From: Clostridia bacterium
Lineage (GTDB): Bacteria > Bacillota > Clostridia > Oscillospirales > CAG-272
DNA: 6,398 nt
NCBI GenBank assembly: GCA_017958705.1
Contig: JAGDCE010000066.1
Span: forward strand, 1-6,398
Direction: 5' to 3'
The position numbers were made by a program, and so were the translations under genes. Position 1 is the stretch's first letter, and each line of letters opens with the position of its first letter. Positions 1-5,971 of this stretch are shown here, piece by piece. Below the pieces are notes generated by a model. That model was not told the origin of the DNA. It was given only the letters and a program-made list of their open reading frames with translations, and ran no database searches.

Positions 1-1
1 A

Positions 2-853
2 TTAATCGGGCGCTTTCGCCGAGTATTCGCTTACGTCGAGTACCGTTTCGCCGTCGATCTGCAGGGCGCGCGGAGAATCGAAGCTGACTTTTATCTCTTT
101 GCCCGTCAGGACGGTGACCATCTTTTTGTGGTTGATGTGCTCACCCTTGAAGATGGAGGGGAACACCGCGAGCGTTCTTATCCTGCCGGCTCCGTGGAAG
201 AGCATTACGGACAGCGTTTCGTTGTGCAGACGGTCCTGCGCCGGCGCCGCGTTCATGCCGCCGCCGTAGAATCTGCCGTTCATCGTGGGCGCGAGCCACG
301 CTTTTTCGAAAATGTGCTCGACTCCGTCCACCGTCACGGTGGCTTTCGTGGGCTTGTAGTGGAAGAGCAGCCCGTTTATCGCGATGCTCGTGTAATTCAC
401 GGGCTTGTCGGACTGCGCGCGCTGTTTGTCGCCTTCCTCACAGCAGTAGCCGTCAATGCCGTAGCCTATACCGTTTATGAATTTGCACGTCTTTCCCTTT
501 ACCGTCACGGTGGGGAGCTTCGCGAGATATTCGTTGATCGGGAACGGATCGTCGCAGCGGTTCTTTCCGAGATCGTGCGCGAAATCGTTGCCGCTTCCGC
601 ACGGATAATAAAGTATCTCGCACGACGGGAGCTGTACCGGCAGGTTTACGATGCGGTTCAGAGTGCCGTCTCCGCCGCAGATGACGAGTTTGTCGTCCGG
701 CTGTATGGATCCGAGCGTCTGTCCGTATGTTTCGGGCTTGGTCATGTCGCAGAACGCGCAGCCTTCGCCGAAGTATCCCTCAAGACGCTTGACTTCCTCA
801 GGACAGCTGCCGTTGCCTGCAAGAGGATTGTAGAATACGTAAGTTGTGCTCAT
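2..853 (-). CDS. YegS/DagK-family lipid (diacylglycerol-type) kinase
   Basis: A 283-residue cytosolic or membrane-associated lipid kinase, predicted to phosphorylate diacylglycerol or a related lipid with ATP. Visible family motifs, in order: NPLAGNG near residue 9 (first nucleotide-binding strand-loop), GGDGTLNR at 60-67 (the family signature), PCGSGNDFA at 84-92, GGGMNAAPAQD at 197-207 and QIDGE at 265-269. The length is normal for the family and the stop (TAA) lies just inside the window, so the gene is complete. The frame stays open upstream to 1120, but that part antiparallels nothing lipid-kinase-like and runs back into pgsA. The ATG at 853 is chosen because AAAGGA lies about 10 bases upstream and NPLAGNG then falls at the usual distance. 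It lies 41 bases downstream of pgsA and is probably cotranscribed, consistent with a role in recycling diacylglycerol to phosphatidic acid. The exact lipid substrate cannot be read from the sequence. Confidence 0.9.
   Translation of the reverse strand: MSTTYVFYNPLAGNGSCPEEVKRLEGYFGEGCAFCDMTKPETYGQTLGSIQPDDKLVICGGDGTLNRIVNLPVQLPSCEILYYPCGSGNDFAHDLGKNRCDDPFPINEYLAKLPTVTVKGKTCKFINGIGYGIDGYCCEEGDKQRAQSDKPVNYTSIAINGLLFHYKPTKATVTVDGVEHIFEKAWLAPTMNGRFYGGGMNAAPAQDRLHNETLSVMLFHGAGRIRTLAVFPSIFKGEHINHKKMVTVLTGKEIKVSFDSPRALQIDGETVLDVSEYSAKAPD
78..90. other. Placeholder-free note: short GC run inside lipid kinase gene, no function assigned
   Basis: This interval lies within the 3' part of the lipid kinase coding sequence. 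I see no regulatory signal in it and list it only to state that nothing beyond coding sequence is supported here. Confidence 0.05.
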
Positions 854-877
854 GATATCTTTTCCTTTTATTTTACG

Positions 878-890
878 GCGGCTATGCCGC
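878..890 (-). repeat. Intercistronic triloop hairpin between pgsA and lipid kinase
   Basis: On the coding (minus) strand GCGGC-ATA-GCCGC forms a perfect 5-bp stem with a three-base loop, 4 bases after the pgsA stop codon and about 10 bases before the AAAGGA of the lipid kinase gene. No U-run follows on that strand, so it is not a classic terminator. It could stabilise the upstream mRNA 3' end or lower expression of the second gene. Its shape (short GC stem, three-base loop) is the same as the palindromes at 6057-6110. Confidence 0.6.
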
Positions 891-894
891 TTAT

Positions 895-1503
895 TTACAT
901 CTCTTCTTTGTTTTCGGCGTTTTCCTTGCTCTGCGCGCCCCTGATCATCCTGATGTTGCGGACGGTATAGAGGACGAAGGAGAGAAGGACCAGCGCGGTC
1001 GCGACGGCGACGGTTATGATCGAGACCGTCTGCGGGATATCGGGCGGCGCGACGATCGGCCAGACCAGATGGATCGCCATCATCACGTAAAGCGATACCG
1101 TCGCGAGCTTGCCGTGCCATTCTGCGCCGAGGACGCGGTTCGTCGCCTTTATGACGGCGAGTCCGGTCGTGCCGGCGATTATTTCTTTCACCGCGAGAAG
1201 CAGAAGCGGTATCAGCATGTATTTATATCTGTACACGAGGCAGGTCAGCATCGCGAGCTGAGTCAGCTTGTCAGCCACGGGGTCGAGCGCCTTGCCGAGG
1301 TCGCTTACCATGTTGAAGCGGCGCGCTATGAAGCCGTCCGCGATATCGCTTATCCCGGATACGGTCAGAAGTATCACGGTCAGCAGATTATCGTGCATTT
1401 TAACGTACGTCCATACGAATACGGGTATGAGAAGCAGGCGGAACATCGAGATAATGTTCGGGACCGTTATGATTTTTTTGCTGTAATCCTTACTCTCGTT
1501 CAT
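895..1503 (-). CDS. pgsA: CDP-diacylglycerol-glycerol-3-phosphate 3-phosphatidyltransferase (PgsA-type)
   Basis: A 202-residue integral membrane enzyme predicted to transfer a phosphatidyl group from CDP-diacylglycerol to glycerol-3-phosphate, the committed step to phosphatidylglycerol. The CDP-alcohol phosphatidyltransferase signature D-x2-DG-x2-AR-x8-G-x3-D-x3-D is intact (D53, D56, G57, A60, R61, G70, D74, D78). The N-terminus carries the PgsA-like VPNIISMFRLLLIPVF segment (14-29). Several hydrophobic segments follow, at about 40-50, 83-120, 135-155 and 157-181. The charged C-terminal tail (188-202) ends KEEM. The start is the ATG at 1503, with AAAGGAT 9 bases upstream. An in-frame TTG six codons earlier overlaps that ribosome binding site and is rejected. 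It is the first gene of a two-gene operon with the lipid kinase. A different CDP-alcohol acceptor is possible, because family members are hard to separate by eye, but glycerol-3-phosphate is the best guess. Confidence 0.87.
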   Translation of the reverse strand: MNESKDYSKKIITVPNIISMFRLLLIPVFVWTYVKMHDNLLTVILLTVSGISDIADGFIARRFNMVSDLGKALDPVADKLTQLAMLTCLVYRYKYMLIPLLLLAVKEIIAGTTGLAVIKATNRVLGAEWHGKLATVSLYVMMAIHLVWPIVAPPDIPQTVSIITVAVATALVLLSFVLYTVRNIRMIRGAQSKENAENKEEM

Positions 1504-1535
1504 CGGATAAGATCCTTTCAATCCTTATGTTGAAT

Positions 1536-1541
1536 ATTTTA
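1536..1541 (-). promoter_or_regulatory. Possible -10 element for pgsA operon
   Basis: On the minus strand TAAAAT (one mismatch from TATAAT) lies about 33 bases upstream of the pgsA ATG in an AT-rich stretch. I see no convincing -35 at the right spacing, so this is only a candidate. The surrounding 1540-1605 is markedly AT-rich compared with the genes on either side, as expected for a divergent promoter region. Confidence 0.3.
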
Positions 1542-1626
1542 CACCATATTTATCGCATGCGCTTAAATTAAATTTAAATTTTGTTTAACTTTTTACATTT
1601 TTCGCCTTTTTCGGCGTCACGCACTG

Positions 1627-1654
1627 ACCGCGGCGAGCCGCCCGGAATATAATA
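1627..1654 (+). promoter_or_regulatory. Candidate sigma-K-type (mother-cell) promoter for dpaAB
   Basis: ACC at 1627-1629, a 16-base spacer, then AATATAATA at 1646-1654 fits the known sigma-K pattern (mACm, 16 bases, CATAnnnTA) at all but one position of each element. Dipicolinate synthase is a late mother-cell gene in Bacillus, so the match is biologically sensible. Transcription would begin near 1660, which leaves a short leader ahead of the ATG at 1692. A sigma-A reading of the same bases (TATAAT at 1648-1653) lacks a matching -35. Confidence 0.5.
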
Positions 1655-1691
1655 ATACAGGCGTATGCCATTTCATAACGGAGAATCTGAT

Positions 1692-2579
1692 ATGACGGAT
1701 ATAAAGGATATAAAACTCGCCGTGATCGGCGGGGATCTGCGGATGCTCTACTGCGCGTCATCGCTTTCGGCGAGGGGCTTTGAGACCTGTTTCTGCGGCT
1801 TCGATCACGCCTCTGCCGACTGCGGCGGCGCGGTCAGATGCGGATCGGTCGCCGACGCGCTCGCCGGCGCCGGCGCCGTGATACTTCCGGTGCCGTATAC
1901 CGCGGACGGCTGCCGGATAAACTGCCCGTTCAGCCGGTCAGAGATAAGGATCGACGGGCTGATCTCGCAGCTGCGGCCGTCGCAGCTCGTTTTCGCCGGC
2001 GTCTGCCGCCCGTCGCTGTACGACGCGGCGGAAGCGGCGGGGCTGACGGTGACAGACTATATGAAGGACGAGGTGCTTACCGTGAAAAACGCGCGCGCCA
2101 CGGCGGAGGGCGCGCTCGAGTTGTGTCTGCGCGAGCTGCCGGTGACGCTGCTCGGTCTGCGCGTGCTCGTACTCGGCTTCGGCAGAGTGGGATTCGCCGT
2201 CGCGGAGCTTTTCAAAGCCGCGGGATGCGACGTTACTGTGTGCGCGAGGCGCGCCGAACAGCTCGCCCGCGCGCAGTGCTCGGGCTTCGGGGCGTGTGAT
2301 TTCAAACGCCTCTGCCGAGTTATCCCGGACGCGGACGTCGTTGTCAACACGGTGCCCGACACGGTCGTCGACGCAAACGTGCTTTCTTTCGTCCCGAAAG
2401 GCACTCCGGTCGTCGACCTCGCCTCGATGCCGGGAGGAGTCGACGGGGACGCGGCGGCGCATTTCGGCGTCAGAGTGATCCACGCACTGTCGCTTCCCGG
2501 GAAAACGGCGCCGGTGTCCGCCGGCGGATATATCGCCGACGCGATCTGCTCGGCGCTTGAAATGAGAGGCGTGGTATGA
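1692..2579 (+). CDS. dpaA: Dipicolinate synthase subunit A
   Basis: A 295-residue subunit of dipicolinate synthase (SpoVFA), which with DpaB oxidises a lysine-pathway dihydrodipicolinate-type intermediate to dipicolinic acid in the mother cell for loading into the spore core. The N-terminal DpaA-type domain starts with LAVIGGDLRMLY (9-20). It is followed by a dinucleotide-binding Rossmann fold, VLVLGFGRVGFAVAELF (158-174), with basic ARR (185-187) after the second strand. The C-terminal signature ALSLPGKTAPVSAGGYI (265-281) is typical of the family. Length matches the Bacillus subunit. The ATG at 1692 is preferred over one at 1665: GGAG lies 8 bases upstream, the homologous N-terminus begins here, and the putative sigma-K start site lies only about 5 bases before 1665. 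Its stop overlaps the dpaB start (ATGA, 2576-2579), implying coupled translation. Third positions are strongly GC-rich. Confidence 0.93.
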   Translation: MTDIKDIKLAVIGGDLRMLYCASSLSARGFETCFCGFDHASADCGGAVRCGSVADALAGAGAVILPVPYTADGCRINCPFSRSEIRIDGLISQLRPSQLVFAGVCRPSLYDAAEAAGLTVTDYMKDEVLTVKNARATAEGALELCLRELPVTLLGLRVLVLGFGRVGFAVAELFKAAGCDVTVCARRAEQLARAQCSGFGACDFKRLCRVIPDADVVVNTVPDTVVDANVLSFVPKGTPVVDLASMPGGVDGDAAAHFGVRVIHALSLPGKTAPVSAGGYIADAICSALEMRGVV

Positions 2580-3142
2580 AGATAGGATTCTGCATCTGCG
2601 GCTCGTTCTGCACGCATAAAAAAGCGCTGTGCGCGCTTGAGGCGCTTGCAGCCGAGCATGAGATCGTGCCGGTGCTGTCGTTCTGCGCCGCTAAAACGGA
2701 CACGCGCTTCGGCGCCGCCTCCGAGCTGACGGCGGCGGTGACACGGATCTGCGGCAGAGAACCGGTCACGACTCTTACCGGAGCCGAACCGCTCGGACCC
2801 GCCGAGCCGCTCGATCTGCTCGTTATCTGTCCCTGCACCGGAAACACGCTGTCGAAGCTCGCGCACGGCGTCTCAGACACGCCGGTCACGCTTGCCGCCA
2901 AGGCGACGCTCCGCGCCGACAGACCGGTGCTGATCGCGCTCTGCTCAAACGACGCGCTCGGCGCGAATCTTTGCAACATCGGGACGCTTTTGAACCGCAA
3001 GAATTTTTATTTTGTGCCGATGTATATGGACGATGCGGAAAAAAAGCCCCACTCGCTCGTCTCGGACATGAGCCTTCTCGGCACATGCTTAAACGATGCG
3101 GCGCGGGGCGCTCAGGTCATGCCTGTGTTTTGCCGGCGGTGA
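2576..3142 (+). CDS. dpaB: Dipicolinate synthase subunit B (flavoprotein family)
   Basis: A 188-residue protein of the flavoprotein (UbiX/Dfp-like) fold, the second subunit of dipicolinate synthase (SpoVFB). It begins with a beta strand and glycine-containing loop (KIGFCICGSFCTHKKAL, 2-18). It has the PCTGNTLSKLAHGVSDTPVTLA region (86-107) that typifies the family, LIALCSNDALGANLCNIG (119-136) and KPHSLVSD (157-164). Length is close to that of the Bacillus homologue. The start is fixed by the 4-base ATGA overlap with dpaA and by GAGG six bases upstream. The last 26 bases overlap, tail-to-tail, the 3' end of the histidine kinase gene on the other strand, so any terminator for this operon must lie inside that opposing gene; I see no hairpin plus U-run after the stop. 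Presence of the pair implies a spore former that uses the SpoVF route to dipicolinate. Confidence 0.92.
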   Translation: MKIGFCICGSFCTHKKALCALEALAAEHEIVPVLSFCAAKTDTRFGAASELTAAVTRICGREPVTTLTGAEPLGPAEPLDLLVICPCTGNTLSKLAHGVSDTPVTLAAKATLRADRPVLIALCSNDALGANLCNIGTLLNRKNFYFVPMYMDDAEKKPHSLVSDMSLLGTCLNDAARGAQVMPVFCRR

Positions 3143-4121
3143 CGGCGGGAAGCGTGAAGCATACGGCGAAGTATTTGCCGTATTCGCTCTCGGCGTATAT
3201 CGTGCCGCCGTGCGAGCCGACGATCTGACGGCAGATCGAAAGACCGAGACCGGCGACGGAACGGCTCTTGTCCGTGGTGTAAAGCGGCTCGAAGATCTTT
3301 TCGAGCTGATCGGGCTTGACTCCGCGTCCGTCGTCGCGGATCTTTATCAAAACGTCGTCGCCGGAGCTTTCCGCCGATATGACGATATGCAGATCGTCCT
3401 TGCCGGAATGCTTTACGGAGTTTGAAACGGCGTTCATGAATACCCTGTGCAGACGCTGACGGTCGACGTAGACCTGAGTTGCGCCGCAGCTGCCGCAGTC
3501 GCCGCTGACGGTCACCTGCGAGCCGATCGCGTCGGTCTTCATATCCTCGACCGCGCCGTCGATCAGATCGGCGACGGTCATGAATTCGCGCTTGAGATTG
3601 AGGTCGAGGTTGTGGCTGAGATAATCGTCAAAGCCGAGGACCGTGTCCTGTATGTCCTTCGCCTTGTCGTAGATCACGTTGATGTATTTTTCGCGCCTCG
3701 CCTCGCTCAGATTCGGGTTTTTCAAAAATTCCGCGTAACCCATGACGGAGGTGAGCGGCGTTTTGATGTCGTGTGAGATCGAGGCGATGATCCTGTTCTG
3801 TGCGGAACGCTCCGCGTCGATCTGAGACGACAGACTGCTGAAGCTGTTGTACAGTTCGCCGATTTCGTCGCTGCGCTGTACGCGGCCCGGCTTGTTGCCG
3901 GCGCGGTAGTTCCTCATGCTCTTTTTCAGCTCTTTCAACGGGCGCGTGACGATGAGATGTATCGCCAGTATCGCAAGAAACAGCGTGATGAGGTGAGTCG
4001 AGACTATGACCGCGACCGATACCGCCGGATTGGAATCCGGCATCGTGAAGAGTACCGTGACCGCCGCGTTTATCACGAATACCGCCACGATCACAAGGCT
4101 CACTTTCGTTCCTAATTTCAT
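3117..4121 (-). CDS. Membrane sensor histidine kinase with minimal extracytoplasmic loop
   Basis: A 334-residue sensor kinase that should autophosphorylate and pass phosphate to the regulator encoded just upstream. Domains: TM1 about 8-26, a loop of roughly seven residues (MPDSNPA, 27-33), TM2 about 34-58, HAMP about 58-110, HisKA with phospho-acceptor H117 in SISHDIKTP, and HATPase with N-box N234 (VSNSVKHS), G1 DDGRGV 263-268, F-box FEPLYT 277-282 and G2 GLGLS 291-295. All catalytic motifs are intact. The near absence of an external domain means the signal is probably sensed in the membrane, by HAMP, or through a partner. The ATG at 4121 follows the regulator's stop by one base and has no clear ribosome binding site, so translation is probably coupled. 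A GTG at codon 7 with TTAGGA six bases upstream is a possible alternative start. Its 3' end overlaps dpaB. Confidence 0.93.
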   Translation of the reverse strand: MKLGTKVSLVIVAVFVINAAVTVLFTMPDSNPAVSVAVIVSTHLITLFLAILAIHLIVTRPLKELKKSMRNYRAGNKPGRVQRSDEIGELYNSFSSLSSQIDAERSAQNRIIASISHDIKTPLTSVMGYAEFLKNPNLSEARREKYINVIYDKAKDIQDTVLGFDDYLSHNLDLNLKREFMTVADLIDGAVEDMKTDAIGSQVTVSGDCGSCGATQVYVDRQRLHRVFMNAVSNSVKHSGKDDLHIVISAESSGDDVLIKIRDDGRGVKPDQLEKIFEPLYTTDKSRSVAGLGLSICRQIVGSHGGTIYAESEYGKYFAVCFTLPAVTAGKTQA

Positions 4122-4122
4122 A

Positions 4123-4803
4123 TCATTCGACGGGTGTGAACTTGTAGCCGACGCCCCAGACCGTTTTAATATACTTGCCCTCGACGTCTATCTTGTCGCG
4201 CAGGTTCTTAATGTTGACCGCGACGGTGCCGGGATCGCCGTAATCCGTGCCCCAGACCGCCTCGAATATCTGATCGCGCGAGAGCACCTTGCCCTCGTTT
4301 TCCATCATATACTGCAGAAGCTGGAATTCGCGCGCCGATACCGGTATCTTGCGCCCGGCCTTGTACGCTGAATAAGTGTCGCGGTGTATCTCGATCTGCC
4401 CGCATCTGATGACGTTCGATTCGCTGACAGGCGAGGAGCGCTGTTCGCGGCGGATGTGCGCCTTGACGCGCGCTACGAGCTCGTCGAGTACGAACGGCTT
4501 GGCGACGTAGTCGTCGGCTCCCATGCCGAGGCCGAGGAGCGTGTCGATCGTGCGGTTTTTCGCGGAGACGAAGATGATGGGACAGTTAACGCGCTCGCGC
4601 ACGCGGCGGCAGACCTCGAGGCCGTCCGTCTTCGGCATCATCACATCAAGGATTATGAGCGAATAGTCGGGATCGGCGGTGATGCGCCTCAGCGCCTCCT
4701 CGCCGTCGCCGACGATCTCCGTCACGTATCCCTCGTCGGTCAGCGCGTCGGATATCAGCTCGGCTATCGATCTGTCGTCGTCCGCTATAAGAATTCTCGT
4801 CAT
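4123..4803 (-). CDS. OmpR/PhoB-family response regulator
   Basis: A 226-residue DNA-binding regulator. The receiver domain (about 1-118) has the acidic cluster DDD at 8-10, phospho-acceptor D53 in ILDVMMP, S80 in FVSAK and K102 in AKPF. A short linker rich in S/E (121-130) leads to a winged-helix effector domain (about 131-225) with REFQLL, LSRDQIFEAVWG (174-185), VAVNIKNLRDKI (195-206) and the final WGVGYKF hairpin. The ATG at 4803 has AAAGGAG five bases upstream; a GTG five codons earlier lies in the ribosome binding site and is rejected. The zinc-ribbon gene ends 11 bases upstream, and its stop codon overlaps the Shine-Dalgarno by one base. The kinase gene starts one base after its stop. 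The target promoters cannot be deduced; autoregulation of the 5281-5258 promoter is plausible. Confidence 0.95.
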   Translation of the reverse strand: MTRILIADDDRSIAELISDALTDEGYVTEIVGDGEEALRRITADPDYSLIILDVMMPKTDGLEVCRRVRERVNCPIIFVSAKNRTIDTLLGLGMGADDYVAKPFVLDELVARVKAHIRREQRSSPVSESNVIRCGQIEIHRDTYSAYKAGRKIPVSAREFQLLQYMMENEGKVLSRDQIFEAVWGTDYGDPGTVAVNIKNLRDKIDVEGKYIKTVWGVGYKFTPVE

Positions 4804-4814
4804 ATTCGCTCCTT

Positions 4815-5225
4815 TCACAGCTTAACGCTGAAAGTTGTGCCGCACTTCGGACATTTCACCTCGTGGCCGCCTTTTTTATAAGGCAGGCGCAGATGGTTCT
4901 TGCAGCCCGGGCATTTTCTGTATCTGTATTTTTTTATATATCTGATCCTGTTGAACTGACGGATAAAAAACGATTTTACCGCGTAGAATATACGCAGATA
5001 CACCGCGTTTTCGGCTCGCCGCTTTTCGACTTTGCGCGACATCGTGCGATAGATGCTGACCGCGAGAAGAAGCAGCGCGGCGCCGCGAAGCACGTACGAG
5101 GGCACGCCCGTGAAGAACATCGCGACCGTAAGCAGTATGATGCAGACTATGAGGATGAAAGTGTTCAGCGCGTCGCTGCCGTATCTTCCGCTCATGAAGC
5201 GCGCAATTTTTTCTCTGAAACCCAT
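4815..5225 (-). CDS. Two-TM protein with C-terminal zinc ribbon, function unknown
   Basis: A 136-residue protein that I do not recognise as any named family member. Seen: a short basic N-terminus (1-19), two hydrophobic segments about 21-39 and 43-59 separated by a tight turn (GVPSY), a long basic linker (60-104; many K/R with aromatic residues), and a C-terminal four-cysteine zinc ribbon CPGC (105-108) and CPKC (125-128), ending TTFSVKL. The hairpin topology plus positive-inside rule puts both ends, including the ribbon, in the cytoplasm. The ATG at 5225 has AAGGA 9 bases upstream, and the gene follows a near-consensus promoter. It is the first gene of an operon with the response regulator and histidine kinase, and its TGA overlaps the regulator's ribosome binding site. 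It could be a metal or redox reader, an accessory to the kinase, or simply a cotranscribed membrane protein; nothing in the sequence decides. Confidence 0.85.
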   Translation of the reverse strand: MGFREKIARFMSGRYGSDALNTFILIVCIILLTVAMFFTGVPSYVLRGAALLLLAVSIYRTMSRKVEKRRAENAVYLRIFYAVKSFFIRQFNRIRYIKKYRYRKCPGCKNHLRLPYKKGGHEVKCPKCGTTFSVKL

Positions 5226-5257
5226 TCCGGACCGTCCTTGAAGCGTATTTTCGCTAT

Positions 5258-5286
5258 ATTATAAACTATCTGCGGCCAAAAGTCAA
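5258..5286 (-). promoter_or_regulatory. Sigma-A promoter of the zinc-ribbon/two-component operon
   Basis: On the minus strand TTGACT (5286-5281), a 17-base spacer and TATAAT (5263-5258) differ from consensus at one base. It reads toward the zinc-ribbon gene start at 5225, leaving a leader of roughly 25 bases that holds AAGGA. No other promoter is evident before the regulator or kinase genes, so the three genes are probably one transcript. Confidence 0.85.
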
Positions 5287-5335
5287 CACAATTTCGGTAA
5301 ACGTAAATAAAGTTTCTTTTTGTAGCTCTGCTATC

Positions 5336-5364
5336 TTGACAATTATGCAAAAATGGTATAAAAT
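5336..5364 (+). promoter_or_regulatory. Sigma-A promoter of the DUF1292 gene
   Basis: TTGACA (5336-5341) is a perfect -35. TAAAAT (5359-5364) gives a 17-base spacer with one mismatch in the -10. The overlapping TATAAA (5357-5362) would give only 15 bases. Predicted start near 5371, about 26 bases before the ATG at 5397. It is divergent from the promoter at 5258-5286, with about 50 bases between the two -35 elements. Confidence 0.8.
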
Positions 5365-5396
5365 ATAGATAACGGAAACAGAAAGGAATTACCCAT

Positions 5397-5696
5397 ATGT
5401 CAGAAGAACTGTTTGACCAGGATGAAATAATAACCCTGACCGACGAGGACGGGAAAGAAGAGAGATTCATAGTCCTTTGCGTGATCGAATACAACGGCGC
5501 GCAGTATTACGCGCTGCTGCCGGAAAAACCGGAAAAAGGCGAGGAGGACGGATACGTCATCCTGCGCGCGGAGGAAGAGGAAGGCGAAACGATGCTCGTC
5601 ACCGTTGACGACGACGATGAATTCGACACGGTCGCAGACGAGATAGACGAATATCTCAACTCCGAGATCGATTACGACGAAGAAGACGGAGAATGA
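5397..5696 (+). CDS. DUF1292 family protein (YrzB-like)
   Basis: A 99-residue, strongly acidic cytosolic protein of the DUF1292 family, widespread in Firmicutes and without an established biochemical role. The family pattern is clear: IITLTDEDGKEERFIVLCVIEYN is spread over 11-33, then a short Y-Y-A-L-L-P strand (37-42), an acidic loop (43-64), and a final D/E-rich tail that includes FDTVADEIDEYL (76-87). Such proteins are predicted small beta-rich folds and are often found near alaS, ruvX and fur-type genes, none of which are in this window. The ATG at 5397 has AAAGGA 9 bases upstream and a good promoter 33 bases before it. The stop overlaps the start of a 27-codon ORF. Codon and composition bias toward GAG/GAC reflects the acidic sequence, not transfer. 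Confidence 0.9.
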   Translation: MSEELFDQDEIITLTDEDGKEERFIVLCVIEYNGAQYYALLPEKPEKGEEDGYVILRAEEEEGETMLVTVDDDDEFDTVADEIDEYLNSEIDYDEEDGE

Positions 5697-5776
5697 ACAG
5701 GACGCTCACGTCGACGCGAAACAAAGCCGAGAAATACGAATACATCGATATAAACGGCAATAAATTGTTCAGATAA
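5693..5776 (+). CDS. Possible 27-residue small protein overlapping the DUF1292 stop
   Basis: The ATG at 5693 overlaps the DUF1292 TGA (ATGA), the same arrangement as dpaA-dpaB. The frame runs 27 codons to TAA at 5774-5776. The peptide starts MNRTLTSTRNK and ends DINGNKLFR; it is basic, with a hydrophilic, aromatic-containing middle (EKYEY). Codon choice (CTC, ACG, TCG, GCC, GGC, ATC) resembles neighbouring genes. A ribosome binding site at proper spacing is weak (AGAAG about 7 bases upstream; GGAG only one base away), so expression would depend on coupling. It could instead be a chance frame or the remnant of a longer gene. The stop codon lies within the putative -10 of the RNA gene that follows. 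Confidence 0.35.
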   Translation: MNRTLTSTRNKAEKYEYIDINGNKLFR

Positions 5777-5777
5777 T
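5772..5777 (+). promoter_or_regulatory. Possible -10 of the 6S RNA gene
   Basis: GATAAT (one mismatch from TATAAT) lies about 6 bases before the first base-paired nucleotide of the RNA at 5783. The -35 at 17-base spacing (5749-5754, TATAAA) is poor, so the RNA may also be processed from DUF1292 read-through, since no terminator separates them. Confidence 0.4.
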
Positions 5778-5782
5778 ACACT

Positions 5783-5966
5783 ATCCTGCTTGGTTAGTGA
5801 TGGTACGGGTGTTAAAACCCACGAGAGAATAATGGAGTCCGGGCTTCCCGTATCGGGATGCAGACCTCCTCCCTGTCCCCTGTTCAAGCGGCAACGCGCA
5901 CGGGACACGGAGACGCTGGGAGCGCAAAGTGCGGGAGAGGACACCAACCTGCAATGCAGGGTTTCT
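5783..5966 (+). ncRNA. ssrS: Probable 6S RNA
   Basis: A roughly 180-base noncoding stretch folds by eye into the 6S rod, which mimics an open promoter and binds sigma-A RNA polymerase. Closing stem: 5783-5789 with 5956-5962 (7 pairs, one G-U), continued by TTGGT 5790-5794 with ACCAA 5943-5947. Then GTCC 5837-5840 with GGAC 5939-5942, and TCCCG 5846-5850 with CGGGA 5932-5936. An open central bubble follows (5851-5868 opposite 5913-5931), whose 3' side can form a small CGCT/AGCG hairpin. The apical arm is CTCC 5869-5872 with GGAG 5909-5912 and TGTCCC 5874-5879 with GGGACA 5902-5907, with GCG-GCAA-CGC at 5888-5897. A side hairpin GGGT/ACCC sits at 5807-5820. Length and bubble position match 6S RNA. 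A GTCCGGGCT segment recalls RNase P RNA, but the rest does not. The ends are approximate. Confidence 0.68.
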
Positions 5967-5971
5967 CAATG

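Noticed and set aside
78..90. A regulatory element inside the lipid kinase coding sequence (listed among the features at very low confidence)
   Set aside because: No hairpin or binding site can be shown there; the real intercistronic hairpin is at 878-890. The low-confidence entry should be ignored.
128..970. Long plus-strand open frame (280 codons) opposite the lipid kinase gene
   Set aside because: It is antisense to a gene with all family motifs, has arginine- and valine-rich low-plausibility composition and no ribosome binding site; open antisense frames are expected in GC-rich coding DNA.
854..1120. N-terminal extension of the lipid kinase to 1120
   Set aside because: The extra 89 residues are Arg/Asp-rich antiframe translation overlapping pgsA; the ATG at 853 has a good ribosome binding site and normal family length.
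2057..2866. Minus-strand open frame (269 codons) opposite dpaA-dpaB
   Set aside because: It spans two recognised genes on the other strand and its Ser/Arg/Ala-rich translation matches no family; a shadow frame.
5783..5966. RNase P RNA, because of GTCCGGGCT at 5837-5845
   Set aside because: The preceding GAGGAAA and the other universally conserved RNase P segments (such as ACAGAA near the 3' end) are missing, and the size is too small.
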